64,000 nt of DNA. It comes from Vibrio salinus. GTDB lineage: Bacteria > Pseudomonadota > Gammaproteobacteria > Enterobacterales > Vibrionaceae. Shown one piece after another: positions 53,378 through 63,622 of this stretch (its first letter is position 1; each line of letters starts with the position of its first letter). The position numbers and the translations under genes were made by a program. The stretch lies in assembly GCF_021272385.1 (NCBI RefSeq), contig NZ_JAJSDZ010000009.1, positions 1,050,239-1,114,238 on the forward strand. The letters run 5' to 3'. The notes beneath the pieces are model-generated. The model had not been told where the DNA came from. It did no database searches and saw only the letters and a list, made by a program, of their open reading frames with translations.

Positions 53378-54580
53378 TTATGAAAGGGCGTGAGAATGCC
53401 GTTTATTGTATGTTCCTACTAACTGATAAAGAACAATAAGTAATATACACAATGTCAGAGCAATTCTTGTTGCTCCAAGTACTCCCTGCCAGCCCCAAGT
53501 CTTATAAAAAGGCTCAAGAAAGAAGACCCCGAAGCTTGCTCCTGAGTAATAGAAGAGGCTATAGAGTGCCTGAGCACTGCCTTTTGAGGTAGTGACACTT
53601 CTTCCAATCAAAGTACTGGCCTGAGCATGACAAAAGAAAAAACCGATAGAAATCATTACCATTCCTATGACCATTGTATATATGTTTGACCAGCTCATCA
53701 GGAAGTTAGCTACCAGCATAATACTGATACCAACAATAATTCCTGCAATTTGACTGTGTTTCCTGGCAAATTTTCCGGCAAGCGAAGAGCTGGTGGTTCC
53801 CCCTAACAGGGTAAGAAACATAAGGCTTCGGATATCGCTTGGCAGATTATAAGGGAAATCATCTAAAACAATCATCAGGTAGTTAGATAAGTTGACGAAA
53901 GTGCCAAATGCAAGTCCGATCAATAAGTAGAGGATCAGCAATTGCGGTTTTTTTAAGTGTCTGCCATAAGCTTTAAGGCTGTGACTGATTTTTAGTGGTG
54001 CTGGCTTAAAGTGTTTTTGTTTAGGAAGGAGGAAGAAAATAACAGTAAACAGAATAAGACTGATACCGGCAATGACATAGCCTGCATTCGCCCATCCGCC
54101 AAGGTATTCAGAGCTAACCCCACCAAGTAATCGGCTACTAAGTCCGCCGACGGTATTTGAGGCGACATAAAAACCGACGGCACCCGCTAACCAGCTTTTT
54201 CTGAGCTCTTCGCCAAGTAACGGTACGGCCAGAGCCGGGCAAACAGATAAAAACACACCTTGTAGAAATCTCAATGAAAGAAATAGCTGATAATCCTGAA
54301 CTAAGGGAAGAGTAAAGGAGATCATCAGCCCGATTGCAGTTCCACTTAGTAATATCTTGCATCTCCCAATGGCATCTGACCAACTGGCAAAGATAAGCAA
54401 TCCCAGCCCCATACCGAGCAGAGGGGCAGACATGGCTAAATTGGCAGATAATGAACTGATTTGGAATTCTCTCTGTAATACCGGTAATAACGGCTGTAGC
54501 CAGTAGATATTTGAGAATGTGACTACAGAACATAGGCATACTGAGATAACAAAACGACTGAAGTGGGGGATATTTTTCAC
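53378..54580 (-). CDS. MFS transporter (YnfM-like), 400 aa
   Basis: Twelve membrane helices with the MFS signature after helix 2 (ASWSDAIGRCKILL, pattern DRxGRR). The opening FSNIYWLQPLLPVLQREFQI resembles YnfM/arabinose-efflux-type permeases. The start is a GTG at 54580. It diverges from a LysR gene, a common exporter-regulator arrangement. Substrate unknown. Confidence 0.88.
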   Translation of the reverse strand: MKNIPHFSRFVISVCLCSVVTFSNIYWLQPLLPVLQREFQISSLSANLAMSAPLLGMGLGLLIFASWSDAIGRCKILLSGTAIGLMISFTLPLVQDYQLFLSLRFLQGVFLSVCPALAVPLLGEELRKSWLAGAVGFYVASNTVGGLSSRLLGGVSSEYLGGWANAGYVIAGISLILFTVIFFLLPKQKHFKPAPLKISHSLKAYGRHLKKPQLLILYLLIGLAFGTFVNLSNYLMIVLDDFPYNLPSDIRSLMFLTLLGGTTSSSLAGKFARKHSQIAGIIVGISIMLVANFLMSWSNIYTMVIGMVMISIGFFFCHAQASTLIGRSVTTSKGSAQALYSLFYYSGASFGVFFLEPFYKTWGWQGVLGATRIALTLCILLIVLYQLVGTYNKRHSHALS

Positions 54581-54754
54581 TGTTTTCTACTATAAATTGA
54601 AATGGTTGAGGACTAAATGGTTTACTTTTTCAGAATAGCGATTGCGGAGAGATAAATAAAATATGTTGTATTTATATTTTCCATAGATAAAATTTATACC
54701 CTATTATAAGCTTCTGGCATCCAAGTAATTTTCGCGTGTTAGGTTGAATTAACG

Positions 54755-55633
54755 ATGGAATTAAGACAATTACGACATTTTATCTCAGTGGTTGAAGAAG
54801 GGTCGATTTCTGCAGCGGCCAGAGCGTCAAATTTGGCTCAGCCAGCGATAAGTAGCAGTATCAAAAAATTAGAGCAAGAATTAAAAATGCCCCTTTTTAA
54901 CCGTCGGGACAGGGGGATTGAATTAACAAAAGCAGGCCAGGAGTTTTTATCTTATGCCAGACAGATCATTAATCATGCTCAGGATGCGAAACTCGCTATG
55001 CAGGCAATGGAAGGGTTGGATCAAGGGCAGGTAGAGATCAGTGTTCCCAGTATGCTTGGTTCTTACTATTTCCCGCCTCTCCTGATGGCTTTCAAGCATC
55101 AGTATCCTAATATTGATATTAATGTTCTTGATACCGGAACGAGAAATATCCGAAGATTACTGCTCGATGGTGACGTGGAGTTAGGGGTAGTCGCTGATAA
55201 AGATCTGACTCCTGAACTTGAAAGTGGCAGTTTAATTCGAGAGGAAATGGTGGTGTGTATGGCCGTTGATCACCCTCTGGCAGAAAAGGATGCCATAGAG
55301 TACGAAGATTTTCTCTCTCATGAGTTAGTTTTATTCCGGAGAGGGTATTATCATCACAGCCTGCTCGATAAAATCAGCAGAGAAGTGAATATTAAACCTA
55401 AAGTGGCCTTTACCAGCAATTTACTGCCTCTGATCAAGTCGGTTATCCGGCAGGGATATGCCATTTCGCCAATGTGGCAGGTTGCAATTCAGGACGATGA
55501 CCGGATTGTCACAAGGCCGTTTGCAGAAACGTTTGAGATTGATCTGAGCCTGGCCTGGAGAAAAGACAGCTATATTTCCCGGGCCAATCAGGCATTCCGT
55601 GATTTTGTTTTAAAAGAAGTTGGCAGTTTATAA
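54755..55633 (+). CDS. LysR-family transcriptional regulator, 292 aa
   Basis: The N-terminal helix-turn-helix (ELRQLRHFISVVEEGSISAA, QPAISSSIKKLEQELKMPLF) and the following substrate-binding domain (residues about 90-290) with VEISVPSMLGSYYFPPLLMA are standard LysR. The effector domain resembles CynR/Cbl-like regulators. It diverges from the MFS gene, its probable target. Confidence 0.93.
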   Translation: MELRQLRHFISVVEEGSISAAARASNLAQPAISSSIKKLEQELKMPLFNRRDRGIELTKAGQEFLSYARQIINHAQDAKLAMQAMEGLDQGQVEISVPSMLGSYYFPPLLMAFKHQYPNIDINVLDTGTRNIRRLLLDGDVELGVVADKDLTPELESGSLIREEMVVCMAVDHPLAEKDAIEYEDFLSHELVLFRRGYYHHSLLDKISREVNIKPKVAFTSNLLPLIKSVIRQGYAISPMWQVAIQDDDRIVTRPFAETFEIDLSLAWRKDSYISRANQAFRDFVLKEVGSL

Positions 55634-55658
55634 ACCGCAAGGCAGCCGTATCTTGTTC

Positions 55659-55949
55659 TTATTTCTCTGCGACAGCGTGAATGGTGAGTTTTTCTCCGAC
55701 CGCGTCCAATAACGCGTCATCGTTTTCCGTTTCCTGATCGCCAGAAGGTTTACCTGTGTATTGATCTGAGAACAGATTATCATGAAAACCTGTTACTGAG
55801 TCGAACATACTGTTGTCATCAGCATAGTGACATTTCACCATTGCAGTGGCCGTAATCAGAGATATCAACGTCGATAAGCATAAAATCATTATTTTCTTTA
55901 TTGTGGTCTGATTACGCTTTTTTATTGCTGCTATCGGTTTTACTACCAC
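55659..55949 (-). CDS. Small exported hypothetical protein, 96 aa
   Basis: A GTG at 55949 with GGAGG four bases upstream; an overlapping ATG at 55951 in another frame stops at once. A basic N-terminus is followed by one hydrophobic segment (IMILCLSTLISLITATAMV), then a polar acidic tail (FSDQYTGKPSGDQETENDDA). It is a signal-anchored or secreted protein of unknown function, convergent with the LysR gene. Confidence 0.6.
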   Translation of the reverse strand: MVVKPIAAIKKRNQTTIKKIMILCLSTLISLITATAMVKCHYADDNSMFDSVTGFHDNLFSDQYTGKPSGDQETENDDALLDAVGEKLTIHAVAEK

Positions 55950-56031
55950 ATGACCTCCGCTTTGGATTAGTCGTAACTACGATATATACCATCGCGGAAT
56001 TGTATCAGTGCATGAGTCTTATTGATAAGAT

Positions 56032-56718
56032 TTACGATAGCATTTTGTAAATTCGTCTGGGTCTTCCGCCAGTATTGTAATCCAGTTCCAGTTTGAGGGT
56101 ACCTTCGGATTCTAAGTACTCGAGATAACGTCGGGCAGTAATGCGGCTAAAGTCCATGATTTGCCCCACTTCTTCAGCCGAGAACTCCGTGAGTCCCAGT
56201 TCATTGATGCGTTGACGCAGGCGTTCCAGTGTGGATGTGTCTATTCCTTTTGGTGTACGTCGGCGGGAGTGTGACGTCGGTGATTTTCCTAACAATGTAT
56301 CGATACTGGCCTGATCGACTGTCGTTTGATTTCGAAATGTTTCAATTGATTTCAGATAATCATCGAGAGCCTGATTTACTCTCGACATGCGGATGGGTTT
56401 AACAAGATAGTCAATAACTCCGAGTTGAACTGCTTTTTCAACAACAACAGTATCACGGATAGCGGTTGTCATGATGAAATGACAGGACTCATTCTCTGTA
56501 CGTAATTTTCGGATAACGTCCAGTCCGTTACCATCCGGTAAAGTGATGTCAACAAAGACTAACTCAGGCGTATATAATTTGAACTGGTCTAGAGCTTCGC
56601 GGCACGTTTCGGTGACGGTAACAACCTGGAATTTACCATGATGATTAATTGTTGATTCCAGAGTGTAACTTGCACGAATATCATCCTCCAGAATCATAAC
56701 ACGGGTTTTATTTTTCAT
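56032..56718 (-). CDS. dcuR: Response regulator of the DcuR/CitB family, 228 aa
   Basis: A receiver domain with the acidic pair EDD (residue about 11), the phosphoacceptor Asp in LVFVDITLPDGNG (about 57) and Lys in DYLVKPI. The C-terminal helix-turn-helix (TEFSAEEVGQIMDFSRITAR) is of the CitB/DcuR type. The ATG overlaps the dcuS stop (ATGA). With the sensor it should activate dcuB and frd in response to C4-dicarboxylates. Confidence 0.9.
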   Translation of the reverse strand: MKNKTRVMILEDDIRASYTLESTINHHGKFQVVTVTETCREALDQFKLYTPELVFVDITLPDGNGLDVIRKLRTENESCHFIMTTAIRDTVVVEKAVQLGVIDYLVKPIRMSRVNQALDDYLKSIETFRNQTTVDQASIDTLLGKSPTSHSRRRTPKGIDTSTLERLRQRINELGLTEFSAEEVGQIMDFSRITARRYLEYLESEGTLKLELDYNTGGRPRRIYKMLS

Positions 56719-58319
56719 CTGTGACCACTTTTCTTTTCTAAATATACGCTAAATAAGGTTGAATTATCTTCTGTTCTTTCCCAGTCAATGCTACCGTTCA
56801 TGTAATCGACAAGTTGTTTTACCAAATACAGACCGACACCATTTTGTTCGTCCGTATCTTTGGAGGTTACTCCAAATTCTAATATATTATGTTCAATTTC
56901 GCTTGGTACTCCAATACCATTATCTTCCACTTCAATCATAATATGTTGACTTCTGTCACTGATATAAATTGAAATAAAGGGTGACGGTTGCTGATTTCGG
57001 TTTTCCCAGGCAGCAAGCAGAGCATTATCTATTAAATTACCGAGAATAGTGACAATTTTTTCGGAAGTATCTTTTTCATAAGGGGAAAAGCTGCTGTCGT
57101 TATCCAGCTTAAAATGCACGCCCATTCTAGAAGCTTTATTAAATTTTGCCAATAATAATCCCGCAACAGCAGAATTGGAAATCGTTTTAACGATCTGATT
57201 AATTATCGATTGGTAGCCGTCGGCTTCCTGCTGAATAAAGTCGATACACTCATCATATTTTCCAATTTGAAGCATACCTGATAATACATTTAATTTATTG
57301 GAATATTCGTGAGTTTTGCTTCTTAATAATTCGGAATAACTTTTAAGGTAGGTTAATTCGTTTTCCAGATCATTATTATTTGATTTGGCAAAAAAAACAA
57401 TGACATGACCACTTAATTCTTTTGATGTGATAATCGGGTAAATATCAGCCTGATATAATAATTTACCCAACATAAATTCCCCTTGTTGAAAATGCTCCGG
57501 TGTTTGTAATACCTGGTGACTAAGAGAAGAACTGTAGCGGGATAATAATTGCCCTATATAATCAGAACGGCTGAAAACCCCCATCGATAACATTCTTATT
57601 GCCCGATCGTTAATGAGTGTAATTTTCATATCTTTATCGATAGCAATAATAGCATCACGAATACTATCGAAAACCATTTCATGTTCGCGAAATTTATTGG
57701 CAATGTATTCCGGTTCGAAATCGAAAAAGGTACGTTTTATTTTTGTTAAAAAGGCCACTGTGACACACAAGCCGACTAAATAAACGATAACAATTAGTGT
57801 AATTATCTGGATAAACTGCCTTTGAAGAATGTCAGAGATTTGTTCAGTAAGATAACCAATACAGACAGCGCCTATGATTTGTCCATTATCGATGATCGGT
57901 GCAAAGTTACGGATTGCTTTTCCCAATGATCCAGTTTCTATCGTGCTGTATTCCTCGCCTTGTTTTAAAACCTGGAAGATATCTTTACCAACGAAATGTT
58001 TATTCACTTTCAGTGGATCTGGGTGGCTTAGCCGGATGGCATTTTTATCAACGACGACAATAAAAGAAGCATCAGTTCTCGCCCTGATGTTTTCGATATA
58101 ATGTTGCAGTACGTATTGAGGAATACCCTGGTTTTTTTCCCGCACAGAATCAATAACAACCGGATCATGAGCAACCACTGCGGCGAGTTCAAGACCCCTG
58201 GCCTTCAAACCATCGTGATAGGTATGCTGTAATAGGTACAAAATAGCCACAGTGACGATAATCACAATTGATGAAGTGGCTGCAACGGTACTTAATGTCA
58301 GGTAGTTCTTTAATTTCAT
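56715..58319 (-). CDS. dcuS: Sensor histidine kinase of the DcuS/CitA family, 534 aa
   Basis: Two membrane helices (about residues 12-30 and 172-195) bound a periplasmic PASp/CACHE domain (RARTDASFIVVVDKNAIRLS, HPDPLKVNKHFVGKD). Then a cytosolic PAS domain (MVFDSIRDAIIAIDKDMKIT), the H-box SKTHEYSNKLNVLSGML, and the ATPase boxes LIDNALLAAW, EVEDNGIGVP, GVGLYLVKQLV. This matches fumarate/citrate sensors. The neighbourhood of dcuB and frd favours DcuS. Confidence 0.9.
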   Translation of the reverse strand: MKLKNYLTLSTVAATSSIVIIVTVAILYLLQHTYHDGLKARGLELAAVVAHDPVVIDSVREKNQGIPQYVLQHYIENIRARTDASFIVVVDKNAIRLSHPDPLKVNKHFVGKDIFQVLKQGEEYSTIETGSLGKAIRNFAPIIDNGQIIGAVCIGYLTEQISDILQRQFIQIITLIVIVYLVGLCVTVAFLTKIKRTFFDFEPEYIANKFREHEMVFDSIRDAIIAIDKDMKITLINDRAIRMLSMGVFSRSDYIGQLLSRYSSSLSHQVLQTPEHFQQGEFMLGKLLYQADIYPIITSKELSGHVIVFFAKSNNNDLENELTYLKSYSELLRSKTHEYSNKLNVLSGMLQIGKYDECIDFIQQEADGYQSIINQIVKTISNSAVAGLLLAKFNKASRMGVHFKLDNDSSFSPYEKDTSEKIVTILGNLIDNALLAAWENRNQQPSPFISIYISDRSQHIMIEVEDNGIGVPSEIEHNILEFGVTSKDTDEQNGVGLYLVKQLVDYMNGSIDWERTEDNSTLFSVYLEKKSGHR

Positions 58320-58466
58320 AGTTTGGATTAATTGGGTTTCTGCATTTTGCAGATAGTTATTATGGATCGATCTTGTGTTTGATTCGTTTTAGATTATCAC
58401 GTAATTAATATTTATATAAATTATGACTTATCTAGACCCATTTTTTGCTGATATAGAATAAGAAAA

Positions 58467-58490
58467 GGCTGATTGTATTACCAATCAGCC
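58467..58490 (-). terminator. Terminator of dcuB
   Basis: GGCTGATTG and CAATCAGCC form a perfect 9-bp stem with a 6-base loop. On the minus strand it is followed by TTTTCTTATTC. It lies 55 bases after the dcuB stop. Confidence 0.9.
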
Positions 58491-58514
58491 GAAAAATATA
58501 TCACCAAGACCTTC

Positions 58515-58550
58515 AATTAATAGAATAAACAGAGTTTTATTCTATTAATT
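58515..58550. repeat. 15-bp perfect inverted repeat covering the dcuB stop codon
   Basis: AATTAATAGAATAAA (58515-58529) and TTTATTCTATTAATT (58536-58550) pair perfectly across a 6-base loop. The dcuB stop codon (58545-58547) lies inside one arm. A second hairpin (the terminator at 58467-58490) follows. Confidence 0.8.
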
Positions 58551-59897
58551 TAGTGCCATAGACAAGAAGTAACCAATGATGGTTGCTGTTGATACGGCAA
58601 GAAATCCTGGGATGATAAAGCTGTGGTTTAGTACATATTTACCGATGCGGGTTGTTCCGGTTCTGTCGAAAGTGATCGCTGCCAGATCACTTGGATAGAA
58701 TGGGAAGAAGAAATATGCGTAACAAGCAGGCAATACACCAATCAGTACTTTTGGCGGAATTCCTAAAGAAAAACCAAGAGGTAGCATGATGGTAAGAACG
58801 GCTGCCTGACTCTTCAGGAATGCAGATACTGCAAACATGGCGAACGCAAATGCCCATGGGTGTGCTGCAACAATGCCGCTGATCATTCCAATCAGGTAAT
58901 CTTCGTGGTGAGTAATAATGGTTTCACTCATCCATGCGATACCAAAGATAATGACAACTGCAGTCATACCGGCGATGAAAACGTTACTGTGAACAATTTT
59001 CTTTGGTTGAATTTTAGTTGTCAGAAGGATGACGGCACCAACCGCAAGCATTAAGAACTGGATAGCAACTGACATTTTCACGCCATGCGGCAGAAGTCCC
59101 AGTGTTTTACCGAATAGTGCAACAAAGACAACGACTGCGATACCGCCAAGGAAGATACCAAGACCTTTGCCTGCAGTATGTTCAATATCCTGTTCTTCGT
59201 TAGTGCCATCGTTATCTTCAAGTTCTGCGACGAATTCAGGATCTTTCAGACGAGCCTGAAATTCAGGGTCTTTATCCAGATCTTTACCGCGTTTCAGGCT
59301 CCATGTGCAAGCCACCATCAGACCACAGAAAGTAGCTGGAATGGTGATTTTCAGAACATCGATCAGACCGATATCAAGGTTATTATCGGTTGCTGTTGCC
59401 ATGACAACGGCTGCAGCCGCTGCAATAGGGCTGGCAGTAATACCTAACTGAGAAGCGACAGATGCAATTGACATCGGACGTTCAGGACGAATGCCTTTTT
59501 TATAGGCAATATCATAGATAACCGGTAGAAGAGGGTATACAGAGTGACCTGTACCGACCAAAACGGTTAAAGTATAAGTACAGATAGGACCTAAGAATAC
59601 GATCTGGTTAGGGTGTTTACGCATTAATCTTTCTGCGTATTTGACTAAAAGTTTAAGACCACCAGTCGCTTCAAGCGTTGCAGAAGCTGCAACTACAGAC
59701 AAAATAATCAGCATTACGGCGACAGGGGGTTTCCCTGGTGCAATACCGAATACGAAAGCCAGAATGGTTACGCCAAGGCCACCAAGCAGACCAAACGCGA
59801 CGCCTCCAAACCGGATACCAGTGAAGATGACGGCCAACAACAATAGCATGTGAACATAGAACATGTTGATACCGTCGAATAAGTGTATTATTGACAT
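58545..59897 (-). CDS. dcuB: Anaerobic C4-dicarboxylate transporter DcuB, 450 aa
   Basis: The ATG at 59897 has AGGAAA upstream. About twelve membrane helices; matches E. coli DcuB along its length: PGKPPVAVMLIILSVVAASA, VGTGHSVYPLLPVIYD, IRPERPMSIASVASQLGI, KRGKDLDKDPEFQ and FYPSDLAAITFDRTGTTRIG. It exchanges fumarate for succinate during anaerobic fumarate respiration. Lies between dcuSR and frd, so is likely co-induced with them. Confidence 0.95.
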   Translation of the reverse strand: MSIIHLFDGINMFYVHMLLLLAVIFTGIRFGGVAFGLLGGLGVTILAFVFGIAPGKPPVAVMLIILSVVAASATLEATGGLKLLVKYAERLMRKHPNQIVFLGPICTYTLTVLVGTGHSVYPLLPVIYDIAYKKGIRPERPMSIASVASQLGITASPIAAAAAVVMATATDNNLDIGLIDVLKITIPATFCGLMVACTWSLKRGKDLDKDPEFQARLKDPEFVAELEDNDGTNEEQDIEHTAGKGLGIFLGGIAVVVFVALFGKTLGLLPHGVKMSVAIQFLMLAVGAVILLTTKIQPKKIVHSNVFIAGMTAVVIIFGIAWMSETIITHHEDYLIGMISGIVAAHPWAFAFAMFAVSAFLKSQAAVLTIMLPLGFSLGIPPKVLIGVLPACYAYFFFPFYPSDLAAITFDRTGTTRIGKYVLNHSFIIPGFLAVSTATIIGYFLSMALN

Positions 59898-59960
59898 CTT
59901 TTGTTTCCTATACAGCGAGGCAGTTTCACCTGTAGGGAAGTTCACTGCCTCATTAAGTCG

Positions 59961-60323
59961 TTAAATCATAAATACAAACACAACGCCAAGTACAGTGATA
60001 GCAAACGCAATTGCATAACACAGGAACTTGACCAGTGAACCAGTGTGGATTTTCAAATCATGCATACCGTGGTGAAGACGGTGCATACCATGCCACATTG
60101 GCAGCGCCAGCGTCAGAATGACAAAAATGCCACCAATAAAGCTGCCGGCAAAATCCGCCACTCTGTCATAGCTGAGTGCGTCCGCATCCAGAATACCCAG
60201 CGGTGCCAAAACACCAAGTACAAGGATTGTGACCGGTGAAATTATGGCAAACCAGGTACCACCAGCACCAAACAGACCCCACCATACCGGCTCGTCGGAA
60301 CGTTTTGGATGTTGATTAATCAC
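59961..60323 (-). CDS. frdD: Fumarate reductase membrane anchor FrdD, 120 aa
   Basis: Three membrane helices and the FrdD pattern [20 protein letters not shown], then [12 protein letters not shown] near helix 3. Usual length 119. It anchors FrdAB and helps bind menaquinol. Last gene of frdABCD, ten bases after frdC, and intact. Confidence 0.95.
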   Translation of the reverse strand: MINQHPKRSDEPVWWGLFGAGGTWFAIISPVTILVLGVLAPLGILDADALSYDRVADFAGSFIGGIFVILTLALPMWHGMHRLHHGMHDLKIHTGSLVKFLCYAIAFAITVLGVVFVFMI

Positions 60324-60333
60324 AGTCTTCTCC

Positions 60334-60717
60334 TTATACCAATAGCAATACGATGATTGAAATCACGACAACCGCTGCCCACTGACCGCCAACAATCAGT
60401 TTTGTATCAATCTCTTTGCCGTTCAGTTTGATTGGCATGACTTTCGGCAGCATGCCGAAAAATGTATGCGCGTGGTAAAGTGACCCCAGCAGCGCAAGAA
60501 TATCGATAATGATGACAACCGGGTTAGACATAAATGATAACCAGCTTGCCCAGGCTTCCGGGCCCTGTACCAATGCACCCAAACCAAACGTCAGGAATAC
60601 CGTAAACAGGAGCAGGGGTAATACCGTTCCTTCACGTAACATGTAAAAACGGTAGAACGGATTGTTGTTCCACCAGGTCCGTTTCATTTCTCTTACATAA
60701 GGCTTACGATTACTCAT
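60334..60717 (-). CDS. frdC: Fumarate reductase membrane anchor FrdC, 127 aa
   Basis: Three helices; [35 protein letters not shown] and [15 protein letters not shown] are FrdC hallmarks. Usual length 130. Intact; starts four bases after the frdB stop. Confidence 0.95.
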   Translation of the reverse strand: MSNRKPYVREMKRTWWNNNPFYRFYMLREGTVLPLLLFTVFLTFGLGALVQGPEAWASWLSFMSNPVVIIIDILALLGSLYHAHTFFGMLPKVMPIKLNGKEIDTKLIVGGQWAAVVVISIIVLLLV

Positions 60718-60721
60718 CTTC

Positions 60722-61463
60722 TTATGACTCCTGTGGTTTTAGCATGGCAATCACAAAGTCTTTTGATGACTCAAGTTTGCCCTGGTTAACTGCTGCTGCA
60801 GGGTCAACGTGTTTCGGACACACTTCAGAGCAGTAACCGACAAACGTACAGCCCCAGACACCGTTTTCACCGTTGATTATATCCATACGCTCGGCCTTAC
60901 CGTTATCACGGGTATCCAGATTGTAACGGTGCGCCAGCGTCAGCGCCGCAGGACCGATAAAGTCAGGATTCAGACCAAACTGAGGACAGGCTGCATAGCA
61001 AAGACCACAGTTGATACACGCCGCAAACTGTTTGTAACGGGCCATCTCTTCCGGTGTCTGCAGGTTAGTGCCGTCTTCCGGTTTGCGGTCGTTACCAGAA
61101 TGTAAGGTTTAATGGCTTCCAGACGCTCGATAAACGGAGTCATGTCCACAATTAAGTCTTTCTCAATCGGGAAATTCGCCAGCGGCTCAATCTTGACACC
61201 ATTCGGATAATCACGCAGAAAACGTTTTACCACGCCAGTTTCGGTACGCCACCAATCATCATGCCGCAAGAGCCACAAATGGCCATACGACAGGACCAGC
61301 GGAATGACAGGTGTTTGTCCAGATTGTCTTTGATGTACATCAGCGCATCCAGAACCGACATGGTTTCATTGAATGGCACTTCGTACGACTGTAGATATGG
61401 TTCAGCATCCTTTTCAGGGTCATAACGCAGAATATCTACCTTTTGCATGCGTTGTGGGGTCAT
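60722..61463 (-). pseudogene. frdB: Fumarate reductase iron-sulfur subunit FrdB, broken by two single-base indels
   Basis: Starting at the ATG at 61463 (AAGG upstream), residues up to VPKLA read correctly ([2Fe-2S] cysteines in [13 protein letters not shown]). An extra base at about 61230-61231 then moves the frame: CKTFLRDYP continues in frame two through KPYIL. A missing base at about 61095-61096 shifts it again to [20 protein letters not shown] and [11 protein letters not shown]. All cluster cysteines survive and no residue decay is seen, so these are more likely sequence errors than true inactivation. If real, the gene would be dead and fumarate reductase absent. Also note the open frame upstream: frdA appears fused in frame because its expected stop is displaced. 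Confidence 0.85.
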
Positions 61464-63275
61464 TATTGCCTTCTCCTCTGCGCTTTTTGCTGCCGCCGCT
61501 TCTTCCGCTGCTGCTTTTTCTGCTGCATCACCATACAGACGCGCTTTCGGTTGCGATTTGGTAATCGTTACCGGAACTGTAGTCAATCTTCGGTGCGCCC
61601 TCTGGGTGTAAAAGGCCAGCGAGTGTTTTCAGATAATAACGTCATCCCGTTCCTGACAACCTTCGTCTAACGTTGGTGTGCGCCACGGATTCGTGACGGT
61701 TAATCGCAGAGTGAACCATTGCTTCTGCAACATCTAAGCCATAACCCACTTCGATTGCATAAAGAAGGTCAGTTTTAAATACATTGCCTTTGTCTTTGAT
61801 GCTGATTTTTTTGTAACGTTCTTTCAGCTCAGCCAGTTTGTCGATGGTCTGCTGCATCAGGTCTTCCTGACGGTAAATACCACAACCGGCTTCCATGCTC
61901 TGCCCCATCTCGGTACGGATGGTTGCCCAGTTCTCGTCACCTTCCTGAGTGCGGAGCGCCTCAATACGGGCTTCCACTTCTTTTACCTGTGCCGCGATTT
62001 TCTTATCATCCCAGCCGGCAAACTTGTCCACGTGTTTCACCGCGCTTTCGCCCGCAACCCGGCCAAGTACCACGAATTCCGCCATTGAGTTAGAGCCCAG
62101 GACGGTTAGCGCCGTGCAATCCGGAAGACGCACATTCACCCACCGCAAACAACCCTTTAATACGGGTTTCACACGCCGGGTCAACTTCAATACCACCCAT
62201 GGTGTAGTGAACCGTCGGACGAATTGGAATCGGCTCTTTCGCCGGGTCTACGTTAACGTACGCTTTGGCCAGCTCACAGATAAACGGCAGACGCTCTTCC
62301 AGGTATTCTTCACCCAGATGACGAAGGTCCAGATGCACCACATCACCCAGTGGGTGCTGAAATGGTGTTGCCTTTCTGTTGCTCATGCCAGAAAGCCTGC
62401 GACACTTTGTCTCGCGGACCTAATTCCATGTATTTGTTCTTCGGCTGACCCACCGGTGTTTCTGGTCCCAGACCGTAGTCCTGCAGATAACGGTAACCGT
62501 TTTTGTTCAGCATGATACCGCCTTCACCACGACAACCTTCGGTCATCAGAATACCGGTACCCGGCAGACCTGTCGGGTGATACTGAACAAATTCCATATC
62601 ACGCAGTGGTACGCCGTGACGGTAAGCCATCGCCATACCATCGCCCGTAACAATACCGCCGTTGGTGTTGCAGTGATACACACGACCCGCACCACCGGTT
62701 GCCAGTATGACGGATTTGGCTTTGATGATGACCATCTCGCCTTCTGACATGTGAATAGCAAGCAGACCCTGAATTTCATCGCCGTCAACCAGCAGGTCAA
62801 CCACAAAATATTCATCAAAACGTTTAATTTGTGGGTACTTCATTGAAGTCTGGAACAAAGTATGAAGCATGTGGAAGCCGGTTTTATCCGCTGCAAACCA
62901 GGTGCGTTCAATTTTCATTCCGCCAAAACGACGTACGTTCACTTCGCCGTTTTCTTTACGGCTCCATGGACAACCCCATTGTTCCATTTGGGTCATCTCG
63001 CGGGTTGCGTTTTCAACAAAATATTCCACAACATTTTGTTCACACAACCAGTCGCCACCGCCAACCGTATCATTGAAGTGGTTATCCAGTGAATCTTCTT
63101 CTTTGATGACAGCCGCTGAGCCGCCTTCCGCTGCAACGGTATGCGAACGCATTGGGTAAACTTTAGAAATCAGAGCGACTTCCAGGTTTGGATTTGCTTC
63201 GGCTGCTGCAATCGCTGAGCGAAGACCGCCGCCACCGGCACCAATGACCGCGATATCTGTGGTAAAAGTTTGCAC
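61464..63275 (-). pseudogene. frdA: Fumarate reductase flavoprotein subunit FrdA, broken by several single-base indels
   Basis: A GTG start at 63275 with GGAGG upstream, as in E. coli frdA. Intact through about residue 305: FAD motif [16 protein letters not shown]-linked His in [11 protein letters not shown], active site [11 protein letters not shown] and GCRGEGG. Extra bases at 62352-62354 and 62100-62101 shift the frame, which resumes as [20 protein letters not shown] and LGSNSMAEFVVLGRVAGE. Missing or extra bases follow at about 61687, 61669, 61635, 61626, 61604, 61575 and perhaps 61466. Protein similarity to FrdA persists across every break, up to [20 protein letters not shown]. Clustered indels in homopolymers suggest sequence error. 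Confidence 0.85.
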
Positions 63276-63622
63276 AGTTATCCTCCAGTGAGTAATAGAA
63301 ATTGTGTAGTGTAAATTATCACTTTTATTGTTCTTATATATCAGTGTTGTACACCGAAAAAAACGTGATTGACTATATTGTGGGTAGTCTAATACTGGGA
63401 ATAGTAAGAAATATTGATTTTGCTTATTTTGTAACTATCTAAACCTTTTGTAACTTCTGTAACCCAAAAAATACGTTCCAAAAACTTGTTATTTGGAAAA
63501 AAAATTCGTTCTGATCTTGTGTTTTTTATAACCGGGGAATTTTTCATCGTTGTCAGATACCGTTTTTTAGGGGCATGTGCTAGTTATATAAGGTAGGTAT
63601 CTGTGATGGAAAGGTAGGGGAT
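63276..63622. other. Divergent frdA/macrodomain intergenic region
   Basis: A 347-base AT-rich gap. It should contain the anaerobically induced frd promoter. I looked for an FNR box (TTGAT, four bases, ATCAA) and found only single half-sites, none convincing. Indels like those in frdA could have hidden one. Confidence 0.4.

Noticed and set aside
60722..63275. frdA and frdB as naturally decayed pseudogenes
   Set aside because: Protein similarity resumes perfectly after each break and all cofactor residues are kept. Indels nearly cancel and a neighbouring gene has the same defect, so sequence error is more likely; true decay is kept only as an alternative.
63276..63622. FNR box in front of frdA
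   Set aside because: Only isolated TTGA-like half-sites; no full TTGAT-N4-ATCAA.
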